Shown in pieces: positions 8,146 through 15,684 of a stretch of 64,000 bases of DNA; within the stretch, counting starts at the first letter, position 1; the number at the start of each line of letters is the position of its first letter. Location: positions 1-64,000 of the forward strand of contig CAKTOB010000005.1 in the NCBI GenBank assembly GCA_934589525.1, in the 5' to 3' direction. Origin of the DNA: an uncultured Oscillospiraceae bacterium. Lineage in GTDB: Bacteria > Bacillota > Clostridia > Oscillospirales > Oscillospiraceae. The translations under genes and the position numbers were made by a program. Below the pieces are notes generated by a model that was given only the letters and a program-made list of their open reading frames with translations, was not told the origin of the DNA and did no database searches.

Positions 8146-9072
8146 TTGCAAAACGCAGCCCTGATTTTGGCGGCGGGAATGTCCTCCCGAATGGGGGATT
8201 TTAAGCCCATGATGAGCATCGGCTCCATTTCCGTTGCCCAGCGGGTGGTGGCGACCTTCCATCGGGCAGGGGTAGACAAAATCGTCATGGTCACAGGCTT
8301 CAATGCCCCCATGCTGGAACGGCACCTGTCCGACAACGGCATTATCTTTTTAAGAAACGAGGATTACCGCCAGACCCAGATGTTCGATTCCGTAAAAATC
8401 GGCCTGAGCTATCTGCAAGACAAATGCGACCGGGTGCTGCTGACCCCTGTGGACGTACCCCTCTTTACCGCCCAGACCGTGGAAAAGCTCCTGTCCTCCG
8501 GCGGAGCCCTGGCCTGTCCCCGGTGCCAGGGGGCCACAGGCCACCCCATCCTCATTGGAAGCGCCCTGATCCCCACCATTTTGGCAGACTCCGGGGACCG
8601 GGGACTGCAAGGGGCTATGGAGCGGTGTGGAGAGGTGCTGTGTCTGGTAGACGTTGACGACCCGGGAACCCTCAAGGATGCGGATACCCCCGAGGATTTT
8701 TCCGCCCTGCTGGCCTATCACAATTCCCAACTGGTGCGTCCCGTTGTCAATGTCTCCCTGGACCGGGAGTTCACCTTCTTTGACCGCAGGCTGGCCATGC
8801 TTCTGATGCTGGTGGACGAGACCCACTCCGTAAGAGCTGCCGGACAGCGGATGCAGTTCAGCTATACCAGCTGCTGGAACATGATCAAGGCTCTGGAAAG
8901 CCAGCTGAACTATCCCCTGCTGCAGCGAGCCCAAGGCGGAGCCAAGGGAAGCCAAAGCTGGCTGACCCAGGAGGGAAAACGGTTTTTGGAACGGTACAGC
9001 GCCTATGAGCAGGCGGTAAAAACCTATGCCGACTCCATTTTTGAAGACTACTTTGAAGGGCTGTTTGAATGA
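8146..9072 (+). CDS. MocA-like nucleotidyltransferase fused to ModE-type winged helix (DVU_1551-like)
   Basis: A 308-aa protein starting at TTG, 6 nt after GGAGGTGGGAAA; longer upstream starts lack a ribosome-binding site. Residues 1-190 are an NTP-transferase domain: LILAAGMSSRMGDFKPM near residue 5, then TPVDVPLF near 100 and CQGATGHPILI near 130, as in MocA/MobA, which attach CMP or GMP to molybdopterin. Residues about 210-300 are a LysR/ModE-type helix-turn-helix: DETHSVRAAGQRMQFSYTS, then GGAKGSQSWLTQEGKRFL, close to the ModE pattern. One protein may therefore both finish the cofactor and sense or regulate molybdenum supply. It overlaps the next gene by 4 nt. Confidence 0.85.
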   Translation: MQNAALILAAGMSSRMGDFKPMMSIGSISVAQRVVATFHRAGVDKIVMVTGFNAPMLERHLSDNGIIFLRNEDYRQTQMFDSVKIGLSYLQDKCDRVLLTPVDVPLFTAQTVEKLLSSGGALACPRCQGATGHPILIGSALIPTILADSGDRGLQGAMERCGEVLCLVDVDDPGTLKDADTPEDFSALLAYHNSQLVRPVVNVSLDREFTFFDRRLAMLLMLVDETHSVRAAGQRMQFSYTSCWNMIKALESQLNYPLLQRAQGGAKGSQSWLTQEGKRFLERYSAYEQAVKTYADSIFEDYFEGLFE

Positions 9073-9620
9073 AACGCCGTTTGTTTTTGACCGGGCCCAT
9101 TGGCTGCGGGAAAAGCACCGCCATTGCCCAGGGGCTGGGTGACCGCCGGGGGGCATTGGGAGGATTCGTCACCCTCCGGGAGGGCCCCGCCCACCGGCCC
9201 CAGCGGTTTTTTCTGGAAACCGCGCAGGCCCGGGAGCGGACGGTATTTTTGGATTTGACAGGAGAAAAGCCCTGCGTAGACCTGTCGGCCTTTTCCGGTC
9301 TGGGGGTCCGGAGCCTTCAAACAGGCCCCCTTCTTTTAGATGAGATCGGCGGTATTGAGCTGCTGTGCCCTGAATTTTTAGAGGCGCTGGAGGATGCCCT
9401 GACCGGCGAGATCCCGGCCATTGGGGTCATCAAAGCTCCGGAGTCCAGTCTGACCCTGGCCCGGTGTTTGGGACTTACAGAGCAATACCTTGCCGCCGCT
9501 GACCGTCTGCGCCGCCTGTTGGAGCAGAATGACCGGACAGAGATTTACACCTGCGGAACGTTTGACCCCCAGGCCCGGGCGCTGACAGAGCTGTGGGCAC
9601 GGGAATATCTATGGCGTTGA
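9069..9620 (+). CDS. THEP1-like nucleoside-triphosphatase
   Basis: A 183-aa P-loop NTPase. Walker A is TGPIGCGKSTA at residues 8-18; Walker B is LLLDEIGGIELL near residue 85, with the catalytic glutamate next to the aspartate as in the THEP1/NTPase_1 family. The ATG overlaps the stop of the upstream nucleotidyltransferase gene (ATGA), so they are coupled. Similar NTPases occur beside molybdopterin enzymes and may act in nucleotide or cofactor handling. The substrate is unknown. The protein lacks any membrane or DNA-binding segment. Confidence 0.75.
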   Translation: MKRRLFLTGPIGCGKSTAIAQGLGDRRGALGGFVTLREGPAHRPQRFFLETAQARERTVFLDLTGEKPCVDLSAFSGLGVRSLQTGPLLLDEIGGIELLCPEFLEALEDALTGEIPAIGVIKAPESSLTLARCLGLTEQYLAAADRLRRLLEQNDRTEIYTCGTFDPQARALTELWAREYLWR

Positions 9621-9649
9621 TATAGAAACGTACAAGGAGGAATAGGCCC

Positions 9650-10666
9650 ATGACAAAAAAATACCGGCGCACGGTCTGGCTCCTGGGCCTGGGGCTGATC
9701 GCAGCCATGGCCGCCTCTGTGACTCTGGGGCGCTACCCCATTGCCCTGGGGGACCTGCTGAAAATTCTGGGCAGCCGTTTCGGCCTACCCATCGCCAAGA
9801 CCTGGACTGTTCAGACGGAGGTGGCCCTCATCAACATCCGGCTTCCCCGGGTGGTCCTCAGCGTGTTGGTGGGCGCCTGCCTTGCGGCGGCGGGGGCCTG
9901 CTATCAGGGGGTCTTTCAGAACCCCATGGCCTCCCCGGACATTCTGGGGGCCTCCGCAGGAGCGGGCTTTGGGGCAGCGTTGATGATTTTGCTTGGCATG
10001 TCCAATGTGTTCATCACCCTGGGGGCCTTTGGGTGCAGCCTGCTGACCGTAGCCCTGGTGTTTGCGGTAAGCCGCCACGCCAAAGGAGAGCGGATCTTGG
10101 GGCTGGTGCTGTCGGGCATTATGATCTCCTCCCTATTCCAGGCGGGCACCTCTTTTTTGAAGCTGGTGGCAGACCCCAATAACCAGCTGCCCCAGATCAC
10201 CTATTGGCTCATGGGCAGCCTCTCCGGGGCCAAGTGGGGAGAAATTCGTTTTGTCATTCTGCCCATGCTCGCTGGGCTTCTGCCCCTGCTGCTGCTGCGC
10301 TGGCGGCTGAATGTGGTGACCATGGGCGATGACGAAGCCTTGGCCATGGGCGTGGATGCGGGAAAGCTGCGGCTCATCATGGTGGTATGCTCCACCCTGG
10401 TCACCGCCTCGGCGGTATCCGTCAGCGGCACCATCGGCTGGGTGGGCCTGGTCATCCCCCATATGATGCGGCGGCTGGTGGGCTCGGACTATCGGTATCT
10501 CATGCCCGCCTCCATGCTGGGCGGCGGCATCTTCCTGCTATTGGTAGACAATATTTCCCGGGCCGCCACGGCATCGGGCATCCCCATCGGCATTCTGACC
10601 GCCTTTGTGGGCGCGCCCTTTTTCCTTTGGCTCATTACAGGAAGGGGGGAGCGCTATGCCGATTGA
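9650..10666 (+). CDS. FecCD/BtuC-type ABC transporter permease
   Basis: A 338-aa integral membrane protein with an N-terminal hydrophobic segment and multiple predicted helices, starting MTKKYRRTVWLLGLGL. Family motifs are present: NIRLPRVVLSVLVGACLAAAG near residue 65, NPMASPDILGASAGA near 90, and the coupling-helix region VSGTIGWVGLVIPHMMR near 255. AAGGAGGAATAGGCCC precedes the ATG. It imports a ligand delivered by the binding protein at 11441. The family carries iron siderophores, haem, cobalamin, and in the MolABC branch molybdate or tungstate. Location after molybdopterin genes favours molybdate/tungstate, by inference. Confidence 0.9.
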   Translation: MTKKYRRTVWLLGLGLIAAMAASVTLGRYPIALGDLLKILGSRFGLPIAKTWTVQTEVALINIRLPRVVLSVLVGACLAAAGACYQGVFQNPMASPDILGASAGAGFGAALMILLGMSNVFITLGAFGCSLLTVALVFAVSRHAKGERILGLVLSGIMISSLFQAGTSFLKLVADPNNQLPQITYWLMGSLSGAKWGEIRFVILPMLAGLLPLLLLRWRLNVVTMGDDEALAMGVDAGKLRLIMVVCSTLVTASAVSVSGTIGWVGLVIPHMMRRLVGSDYRYLMPASMLGGGIFLLLVDNISRAATASGIPIGILTAFVGAPFFLWLITGRGERYAD

Positions 10667-11438
10667 AGTAAAGGATCTGAGCTTCTCCTACGGGAAACGG
10701 CAGGTTCTGCAAAACATCAGCTTCCGGGTGGACGAAGGCGAGTTTCTGTCCATTCTCGGCCCCAACGGCGTGGGAAAAAGCACCCTGTTCCGCTGTATGC
10801 TGGGCCTGCTCTCCGGATATTCTGGAACCGTACTTGTAGACGGTGAGGACATCCGCCATATTTCCGTCCAGGAGCGGGCCAAACGCATTGCCTACATCCC
10901 CCAGAGCAGCGACCCCACCTTCCATTTTAGCGTGGGCGACGTGGTCTTAATGGGCACCACCAGCGGCCTTTCCGCTTTCCAGACCCCCGGCAAAAAAGCC
11001 CTGGAGCGCCGGGACTGGGCCATGGAGAAGGTGGGCATTTCCCATCTCACCGAGCGCTGCTACCACAGACTCTCAGGAGGCGAACAAAGGCTTGTAATGA
11101 TTGCCCGGGCGCTTGCCCAGGACGCCCCCATTTTGATGCTGGACGAGCCCACCGCCAATCTGGACTTTGGTAATCAGCTGCGGGTATTGCAGCAGATCCA
11201 GTCCCTGGCCAAAGAGGGCTATACCGTCATCCAGACCACCCACCATCCGGAGCAGAGCTTCCAGTTTTCCACCAGGATCCTGGCCATTCAGGCAGGTCAG
11301 ATCTTACAGGACGGCTCCCCCCGGCAGGTGCTGACCAGGGAAAATATGGAAAAACTCTACCATGTGGATGTGGAAGTGGTCAGTCTCATGGACGATGAGG
11401 CAAGAATTTGTATTCCAAAACTCAAAAAGGAGTGTTGA
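10656..11438 (+). CDS. ABC transporter ATP-binding protein (FecE/BtuD/MolC-like)
   Basis: A 260-aa ATPase. Walker A GPNGVGKST near residue 36, Q-loop AYIPQSSDP near 80, signature LSGGEQR near 140, Walker B ILMLDEPTANLD near 160 and switch His in TTHHPEQ near 195. I start it at 10656, the ATG after GGGGGGAGCGCT; this overlaps the permease stop by 11 bp. It powers import through the permease at 9650. The substrate is shared with the neighbours and remains inferred. Confidence 0.9.
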   Translation: MPIEVKDLSFSYGKRQVLQNISFRVDEGEFLSILGPNGVGKSTLFRCMLGLLSGYSGTVLVDGEDIRHISVQERAKRIAYIPQSSDPTFHFSVGDVVLMGTTSGLSAFQTPGKKALERRDWAMEKVGISHLTERCYHRLSGGEQRLVMIARALAQDAPILMLDEPTANLDFGNQLRVLQQIQSLAKEGYTVIQTTHHPEQSFQFSTRILAIQAGQILQDGSPRQVLTRENMEKLYHVDVEVVSLMDDEARICIPKLKKEC

Positions 11439-11440
11439 AA

Positions 11441-12574
11441 ATGAAAAAAACGACCGTATGGATTATGGTTCTGACCCTGCTGCTGGGACTGCTCTCCGGC
11501 TGCGGAACCACGGCACAGCCTGCCCCCACCGAAACTGCCCCGGCGGCTCCTACCACACAGGCCCCGCCCCAGGAAACCACCCAAGCCCCCACGGAATCCC
11601 AGACCCAGGAATTTACCGATGACGTGGGCCGCACCGTGACCCTGCCGGCGGAAATCACCGCCATTGCCATTTCCGGACCTTTGAGCCAGGTATACATTCT
11701 GCCTTTGGCGGGGGATATGCTGGTAGGTGTCAGCAATGTCTACGCCAAAGAGCAGGAAAAGTTTTTGCCGGACTATCTGACCCAGAAAACCGAAATCGGC
11801 CAGCTCTACGGCGGCAAGGCCACACTGAATCTGGAAGGGCTGCTGGCGGCTGATCCGGACGTGGTCATTGACATCGGCCAGCCCAAGAAGAGCATGAAGG
11901 AGGACCTGGATGGGCTGACTGCCCAGACCGGCATTCCCTTTGTCCATGTGGATGCCACCGTCGCCACCGCAGCCCAGGCCTACCGGACCCTCGGCAAGCT
12001 CTTGGGACGGGTTGACCGGGCAGAAGAAATTGCCCAGTGGTGCGAGAACACCTACAGCCGGATGGAAGCCATTATGGAAAAGGTGGATGCAGACAACGCC
12101 CGGAAGACCATTCTCTACTGTCTGGGTGACAAGGGCACCAACGTCATGGCCGAAGGCTCTTTCCATGGGGAAACCGTCGATATGATGGCCAAGAACATAG
12201 CCAGCCTGGATGAAGTCAGCTCCAGCGGCAACGGCAATGAGGTGGATATGGAGCAGCTGCTTCTCTGGAATCCGGAGGTGCTGGTCTTTGCCCCGGAAAG
12301 CTGCTATGACACCGTGGCCACAGACCCCCAGTGGAGCCAGATGCAGGCGGTTGCCAACAAGCAGTATTATAAGACCCCCTACGGCCCCTATGGTTGGCTA
12401 TCCTCTCCCCCCGCCGTCCAGCGTTACTTGGGCATGCTGTGGCTGGGTGCGGTGCTGTACCCGGAGTACATTGATTACGATCTGCAAACCGAAGTTACGG
12501 AATACTATAAGATGTTCTACGGCTGCGAGCTGACAGACGAAATGTATCAGGACCTGATGAAGGACGCACTGTGA
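11441..12574 (+). CDS. ABC transporter substrate-binding lipoprotein (BtuF/MolA-like)
   Basis: A 377-aa lipoprotein. The signal peptide ends in LLSGCG, with the lipid-modified Cys near residue 22, followed by a Thr/Pro-rich linker. The periplasmic-binding-protein type III fold follows: DDVGRTVTLPAEITAI near 55, AADPDVVIDIG near 145, and the C-terminal PYGPYGWLSSPPAVQRYLG near 320. The last motif is common in the class that includes siderophore and oxyanion binders. AAAGGAGTGTTGAAA precedes the ATG and it starts 2 bp after the ATPase gene. Molybdate or tungstate is the ligand suggested by the operon; no ligand-specific residues could be assigned. Confidence 0.88.
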   Translation: MKKTTVWIMVLTLLLGLLSGCGTTAQPAPTETAPAAPTTQAPPQETTQAPTESQTQEFTDDVGRTVTLPAEITAIAISGPLSQVYILPLAGDMLVGVSNVYAKEQEKFLPDYLTQKTEIGQLYGGKATLNLEGLLAADPDVVIDIGQPKKSMKEDLDGLTAQTGIPFVHVDATVATAAQAYRTLGKLLGRVDRAEEIAQWCENTYSRMEAIMEKVDADNARKTILYCLGDKGTNVMAEGSFHGETVDMMAKNIASLDEVSSSGNGNEVDMEQLLLWNPEVLVFAPESCYDTVATDPQWSQMQAVANKQYYKTPYGPYGWLSSPPAVQRYLGMLWLGAVLYPEYIDYDLQTEVTEYYKMFYGCELTDEMYQDLMKDAL

Positions 12575-12580
12575 TCACAA

Positions 12581-12607
12581 ACCCCCGGGATCAAAAATCC
12601 CGGGGGT
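12581..12607. terminator. Bidirectional terminator between convergent genes
   Basis: ACCCCCGGGAT and ATCCCGGGGGT form an 11-bp perfect stem with a 5-nt loop, followed on the plus strand by ATTTATAT. It lies between the rightward ABC operon and the leftward DUF6320 gene, so it may stop both. Confidence 0.8.
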
Positions 12608-12618
12608 ATTTATATCGT

Positions 12619-13314
12619 TCAGAAGAAGAATTTCCGCTCTACGGTTTCCCGGGCGGGGCGGCAGATGCCCAGGAAAATCAGGGCACCGCCCATTAAAATC
12701 AGGGCCACCATGGGATACCAGGACCAGCCGATGAATTTGGAAAAGTGGAAGGTCAGGAGCATTAAAAACTCCATCAGAGGCAAAAATGCCCCCAGGGCAA
12801 TGAGGGCCCCTCCAAAGATGTAGGCCGCCCCCCGGTGGAGATAGCGCAGCAACGCCACCACGGTGGTTACCAGCAGCCCCAAAAATCCCACCACCGGGAA
12901 GGCAAAGCTCAAAAACCAGCCGCCCTGTATAGAAAGGTCGATATAGAGCACATAGACCCCAACGGCCCCAAAGGTGCAGGGCACAAAAATCACCGGATTG
13001 GGATTCCGGAACCACAGCGGCAGGATGGCTGCAATATAGAATAGCAAAATCCCGCCTACCGCATAACCGGACCAGGTAATGGCATGGTTAAACTGGGCAT
13101 CGCAAATCAGCGTCACCAGAATGGGCACCAGCAGCATAATGGTCAGGGTGCCCAATAAGGCCTTTCCACCGGCCTTGGCCTGGGGATACCGGTCCATGGG
13201 ATATAAAAGCTTCCCCTCCTGCCGCACCAGCTCCGGATGATAGGGCACCGTGCCGCACAGGGGGCACTTTTTTTCGCTGTCAGCCAGCTTGACACCGCAA
13301 TTGATACAATACAT
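12619..13314 (-). CDS. DUF6320-like zinc-ribbon membrane protein
   Basis: A 231-aa protein. The first 25 residues are a zinc ribbon (YCINCGV, KKCPLCGTV). A polar linker follows, then about six hydrophobic segments from residue 48 to 215. GAGGTGAACAAAA precedes the ATG. The gene lies 11 bp after the hydrolase/acyltransferase fusion gene and is probably cotranscribed. DUF6320 proteins often sit beside alcohol-acetyltransferase-like and alpha/beta-hydrolase genes; here those two partners are one polypeptide. Function unknown. Confidence 0.75.
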   Translation of the reverse strand: MYCINCGVKLADSEKKCPLCGTVPYHPELVRQEGKLLYPMDRYPQAKAGGKALLGTLTIMLLVPILVTLICDAQFNHAITWSGYAVGGILLFYIAAILPLWFRNPNPVIFVPCTFGAVGVYVLYIDLSIQGGWFLSFAFPVVGFLGLLVTTVVALLRYLHRGAAYIFGGALIALGAFLPLMEFLMLLTFHFSKFIGWSWYPMVALILMGGALIFLGICRPARETVERKFFF

Positions 13315-13325
13315 TTTTGTTCACC

Positions 13326-15488
13326 TCACACTCGTGAATTGGTCTGGACTTCCGCACCCAGACCCAATTCCCGCAGCACCCGGAAGAAATGGGCCTCCAG
13401 CTGAGGCTCCCGGATCTTCCGGGTAAAATTCACATACAAATCCGTCCCAAAGGACAGTATCCCACAGTTCTGGGGGGCCGTTGCCTGGGCGCTGAGAATA
13501 AAGTCCATGCGCTCTACATAGGGAAGCATTTCCTTCGGAAGCTCCACCTTACCAAGATTGGACATGCAAAGACAGGCCTTTCTCTCCCCAATGGCATCAA
13601 ACACCGCCTTCATGACCATGTTCTTGACAAACAAGGGCATGACCCGCAGCAGCAGCATTTTTTCACTGCTGACGTTGGCGGCAATGCGGCTGCTCATGAC
13701 CTTGGGGGTCACATCCAGGCCCATCCGATGGTTGATGGCCTGGCAGATCTCCGCAAAGTTGTACCGCCCCAGTCTGGGGTCGATCTCCGGGGTGGTATAG
13801 AGGGCGAAGTTGCGCAGGGTGGTGCTGGGAAAAAGCTTTCGCAGGTTCACCGGGATCTGCACCCGGATGGGGATGCGCTTGCGGATATTGGGCACCTCCT
13901 CTTCCTGCATGTTTTGCAGCGCCATCATGAGAACGGCGCAGAGGAAGCCTGTCAGGGTCACGCCATAGCTGTGGGCCTTTTCCAGGGCCGCCTTGGCATC
14001 CACGCGGAAACAGGTGATGTTCAAAAATTCTTCTGTTTCCGGAGTACCCTGGGGCCGCCAGGCGTTGTCCTCCCGGCGGCTGGCGTTGACATTTCCGGCA
14101 TATTTGAGGAAGCTGTCCTCCAGCTCCGCCTCCCGGGGGGCCTCCAACCTTCCAAGGACCCCCTTTTCCGCCGGGATCACCGCCCCGTACTTCTGCTGCA
14201 AATATTCCGCCACCAGGGATTTGAGGAACACCAAGCCTCCGTTTCCATCGGTAACGGCATGGAAAAACTCCACCGCAATGCGGCTTTCGTAGACAATGAC
14301 CCGGAAGGCACAGCGGCGGGCCTCGTGTTTGCTCATTCTGGTCACCGGATAGCTGCTTTCCTGCCGAACCGTCGGAGCTGCCTCCAGCTGCTGAAGGTAG
14401 TACCAGAACAGCCCCTTCCGAAGGCAGACACACATGGAGGGGAAACGGCGGACCGTCACATCCAGGGCCGACTGCAATACCCCCACATCCACATTCTCTT
14501 TCAAAGACGCGGACAGGCGAAATACATTGCTCCAGCTCTGCCGCAGGGCTGCGGGGTAGATTTTGGCCGCGTTGTCCAGCCGCATCCAGCGAAGCTTCCG
14601 CTCCCGGGAAAGATACCGGGTCAGAAAGCCGTTGATCTTCTCCCAGTCCTCCCGGTCCTCGCTGAGTCCGTAGAGCACATAGGCATGCCAGCGGCCGGGA
14701 CGGATAAAGAGTTGGCAAGGGACCCCCGCCAGCTTTAAAGCCGCCGCCATATTCTCGGAATCGCTTCGGAGAATCTCGTCTCCCCCCGCAAGGATGAGCG
14801 TCGGGGGCAGCCCTCGAAGATTTCCAAACAGCGGCGACACCAAGGGATTCTCCGGCGCATCCGAATAGCACCGGGCATAGAAGGCCAGCTGTTCTTTGGA
14901 AAGGGACACATCCTTTGTTTCATTGTATCCGTAGCTCTCCCCGGAGCCGGTCAGGTCCGTCCAGGGGGAAATGGCCGTGATGCTGCCGGGAAGGGGTTTC
15001 CCCTGCTCCTTGAGATGCAGGCACAGGGCAAAGCACAGTCCGCCCCCGGCGCTTTCGCCGCAAAGACTGATTTTAGAAGGGGCATAGCCCTTGCTTAGAA
15101 GGTACTCATAGGCGGTGGCCGCATCCTCCAGAGCCGCCGGAAAGGGGTGCTCCGGCGCCAGACGGTAGGCTGCGCAAAAGACCTGGGCCCCGCATTCGTC
15201 TGCCAGCACCGATCCAAAACCCAGGGCGTAATCAAGGCCTCCGCAGGTATAGCCGCCGCCGTGAAGATAGAGCACCACCCCGTCCCGCCGCAGGTCCTTG
15301 GGCAGGACCCAGGCCCCCCGGAATGCCTCAAAGTCGTGACTTTTCACCCGCACCTGGGCATGGCGGGTGGCCCGCATCAGTTCTCCGATGGCGTTCTGCC
15401 CTTTCCTTGTTGTTTCCAGGGAGCAATTTTCCAGCATTGGCTTCATATGGGCCAGCTGTTCCCGAACTGTATTTGCTGATAACTGCAT
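13326..15488 (-). CDS. Alpha/beta hydrolase fused to condensation/alcohol-acetyltransferase-like domain
   Basis: A 720-aa two-domain protein. Residues 1-290 are a hormone-sensitive-lipase-type hydrolase: HGGGYTCGG (oxyanion hole) near 76, CGESAGGGL (nucleophile Ser) near 145, GGDEI with the acid near 237 and RPGRWHAY with the His near 267. Residues about 300-720 resemble condensation/CoA-acyltransferase folds: the HHxxxDG motif reads FHAVTDGNGG near residue 410, keeping the catalytic His. Start choice is uncertain: ATG at 15488 gives a usual hydrolase N-terminus; another in-frame ATG at 15557 adds 23 residues. Neither has a strong ribosome-binding site. An ester-forming or ester-breaking role on lipid-like substrates is plausible but unproved. 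Confidence 0.8.
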   Translation of the reverse strand: MQLSANTVREQLAHMKPMLENCSLETTRKGQNAIGELMRATRHAQVRVKSHDFEAFRGAWVLPKDLRRDGVVLYLHGGGYTCGGLDYALGFGSVLADECGAQVFCAAYRLAPEHPFPAALEDAATAYEYLLSKGYAPSKISLCGESAGGGLCFALCLHLKEQGKPLPGSITAISPWTDLTGSGESYGYNETKDVSLSKEQLAFYARCYSDAPENPLVSPLFGNLRGLPPTLILAGGDEILRSDSENMAAALKLAGVPCQLFIRPGRWHAYVLYGLSEDREDWEKINGFLTRYLSRERKLRWMRLDNAAKIYPAALRQSWSNVFRLSASLKENVDVGVLQSALDVTVRRFPSMCVCLRKGLFWYYLQQLEAAPTVRQESSYPVTRMSKHEARRCAFRVIVYESRIAVEFFHAVTDGNGGLVFLKSLVAEYLQQKYGAVIPAEKGVLGRLEAPREAELEDSFLKYAGNVNASRREDNAWRPQGTPETEEFLNITCFRVDAKAALEKAHSYGVTLTGFLCAVLMMALQNMQEEEVPNIRKRIPIRVQIPVNLRKLFPSTTLRNFALYTTPEIDPRLGRYNFAEICQAINHRMGLDVTPKVMSSRIAANVSSEKMLLLRVMPLFVKNMVMKAVFDAIGERKACLCMSNLGKVELPKEMLPYVERMDFILSAQATAPQNCGILSFGTDLYVNFTRKIREPQLEAHFFRVLRELGLGAEVQTNSRV

Positions 15489-15635
15489 GGTAAGCCCCCA
15501 TCCGTACTGCCGGGCATCAAGCCCGTTTATGAAAACGTATCTTTGATCCCAAGGCATGGCCGCCCAGGGACCGTCCTACCGATTATAGGGGATAAACGTG
15601 AATTTTTCAATATATTTTCCGTATTTTCACAAAAA

Positions 15636-15670
15636 ACACGTCCGCAGAGAATTACATCCCGCAGACGTGT
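15636..15670 (-). terminator. Terminator of the LCP-family gene
   Basis: On the minus strand ACACGTCTGCGG pairs with CTGCGGACGTGT (with G-U pairs) and TTTTTTG follows immediately. It starts 15 bp after the LCP stop codon. Confidence 0.8.
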
Positions 15671-15684
15671 TGTAATATGCCCAA

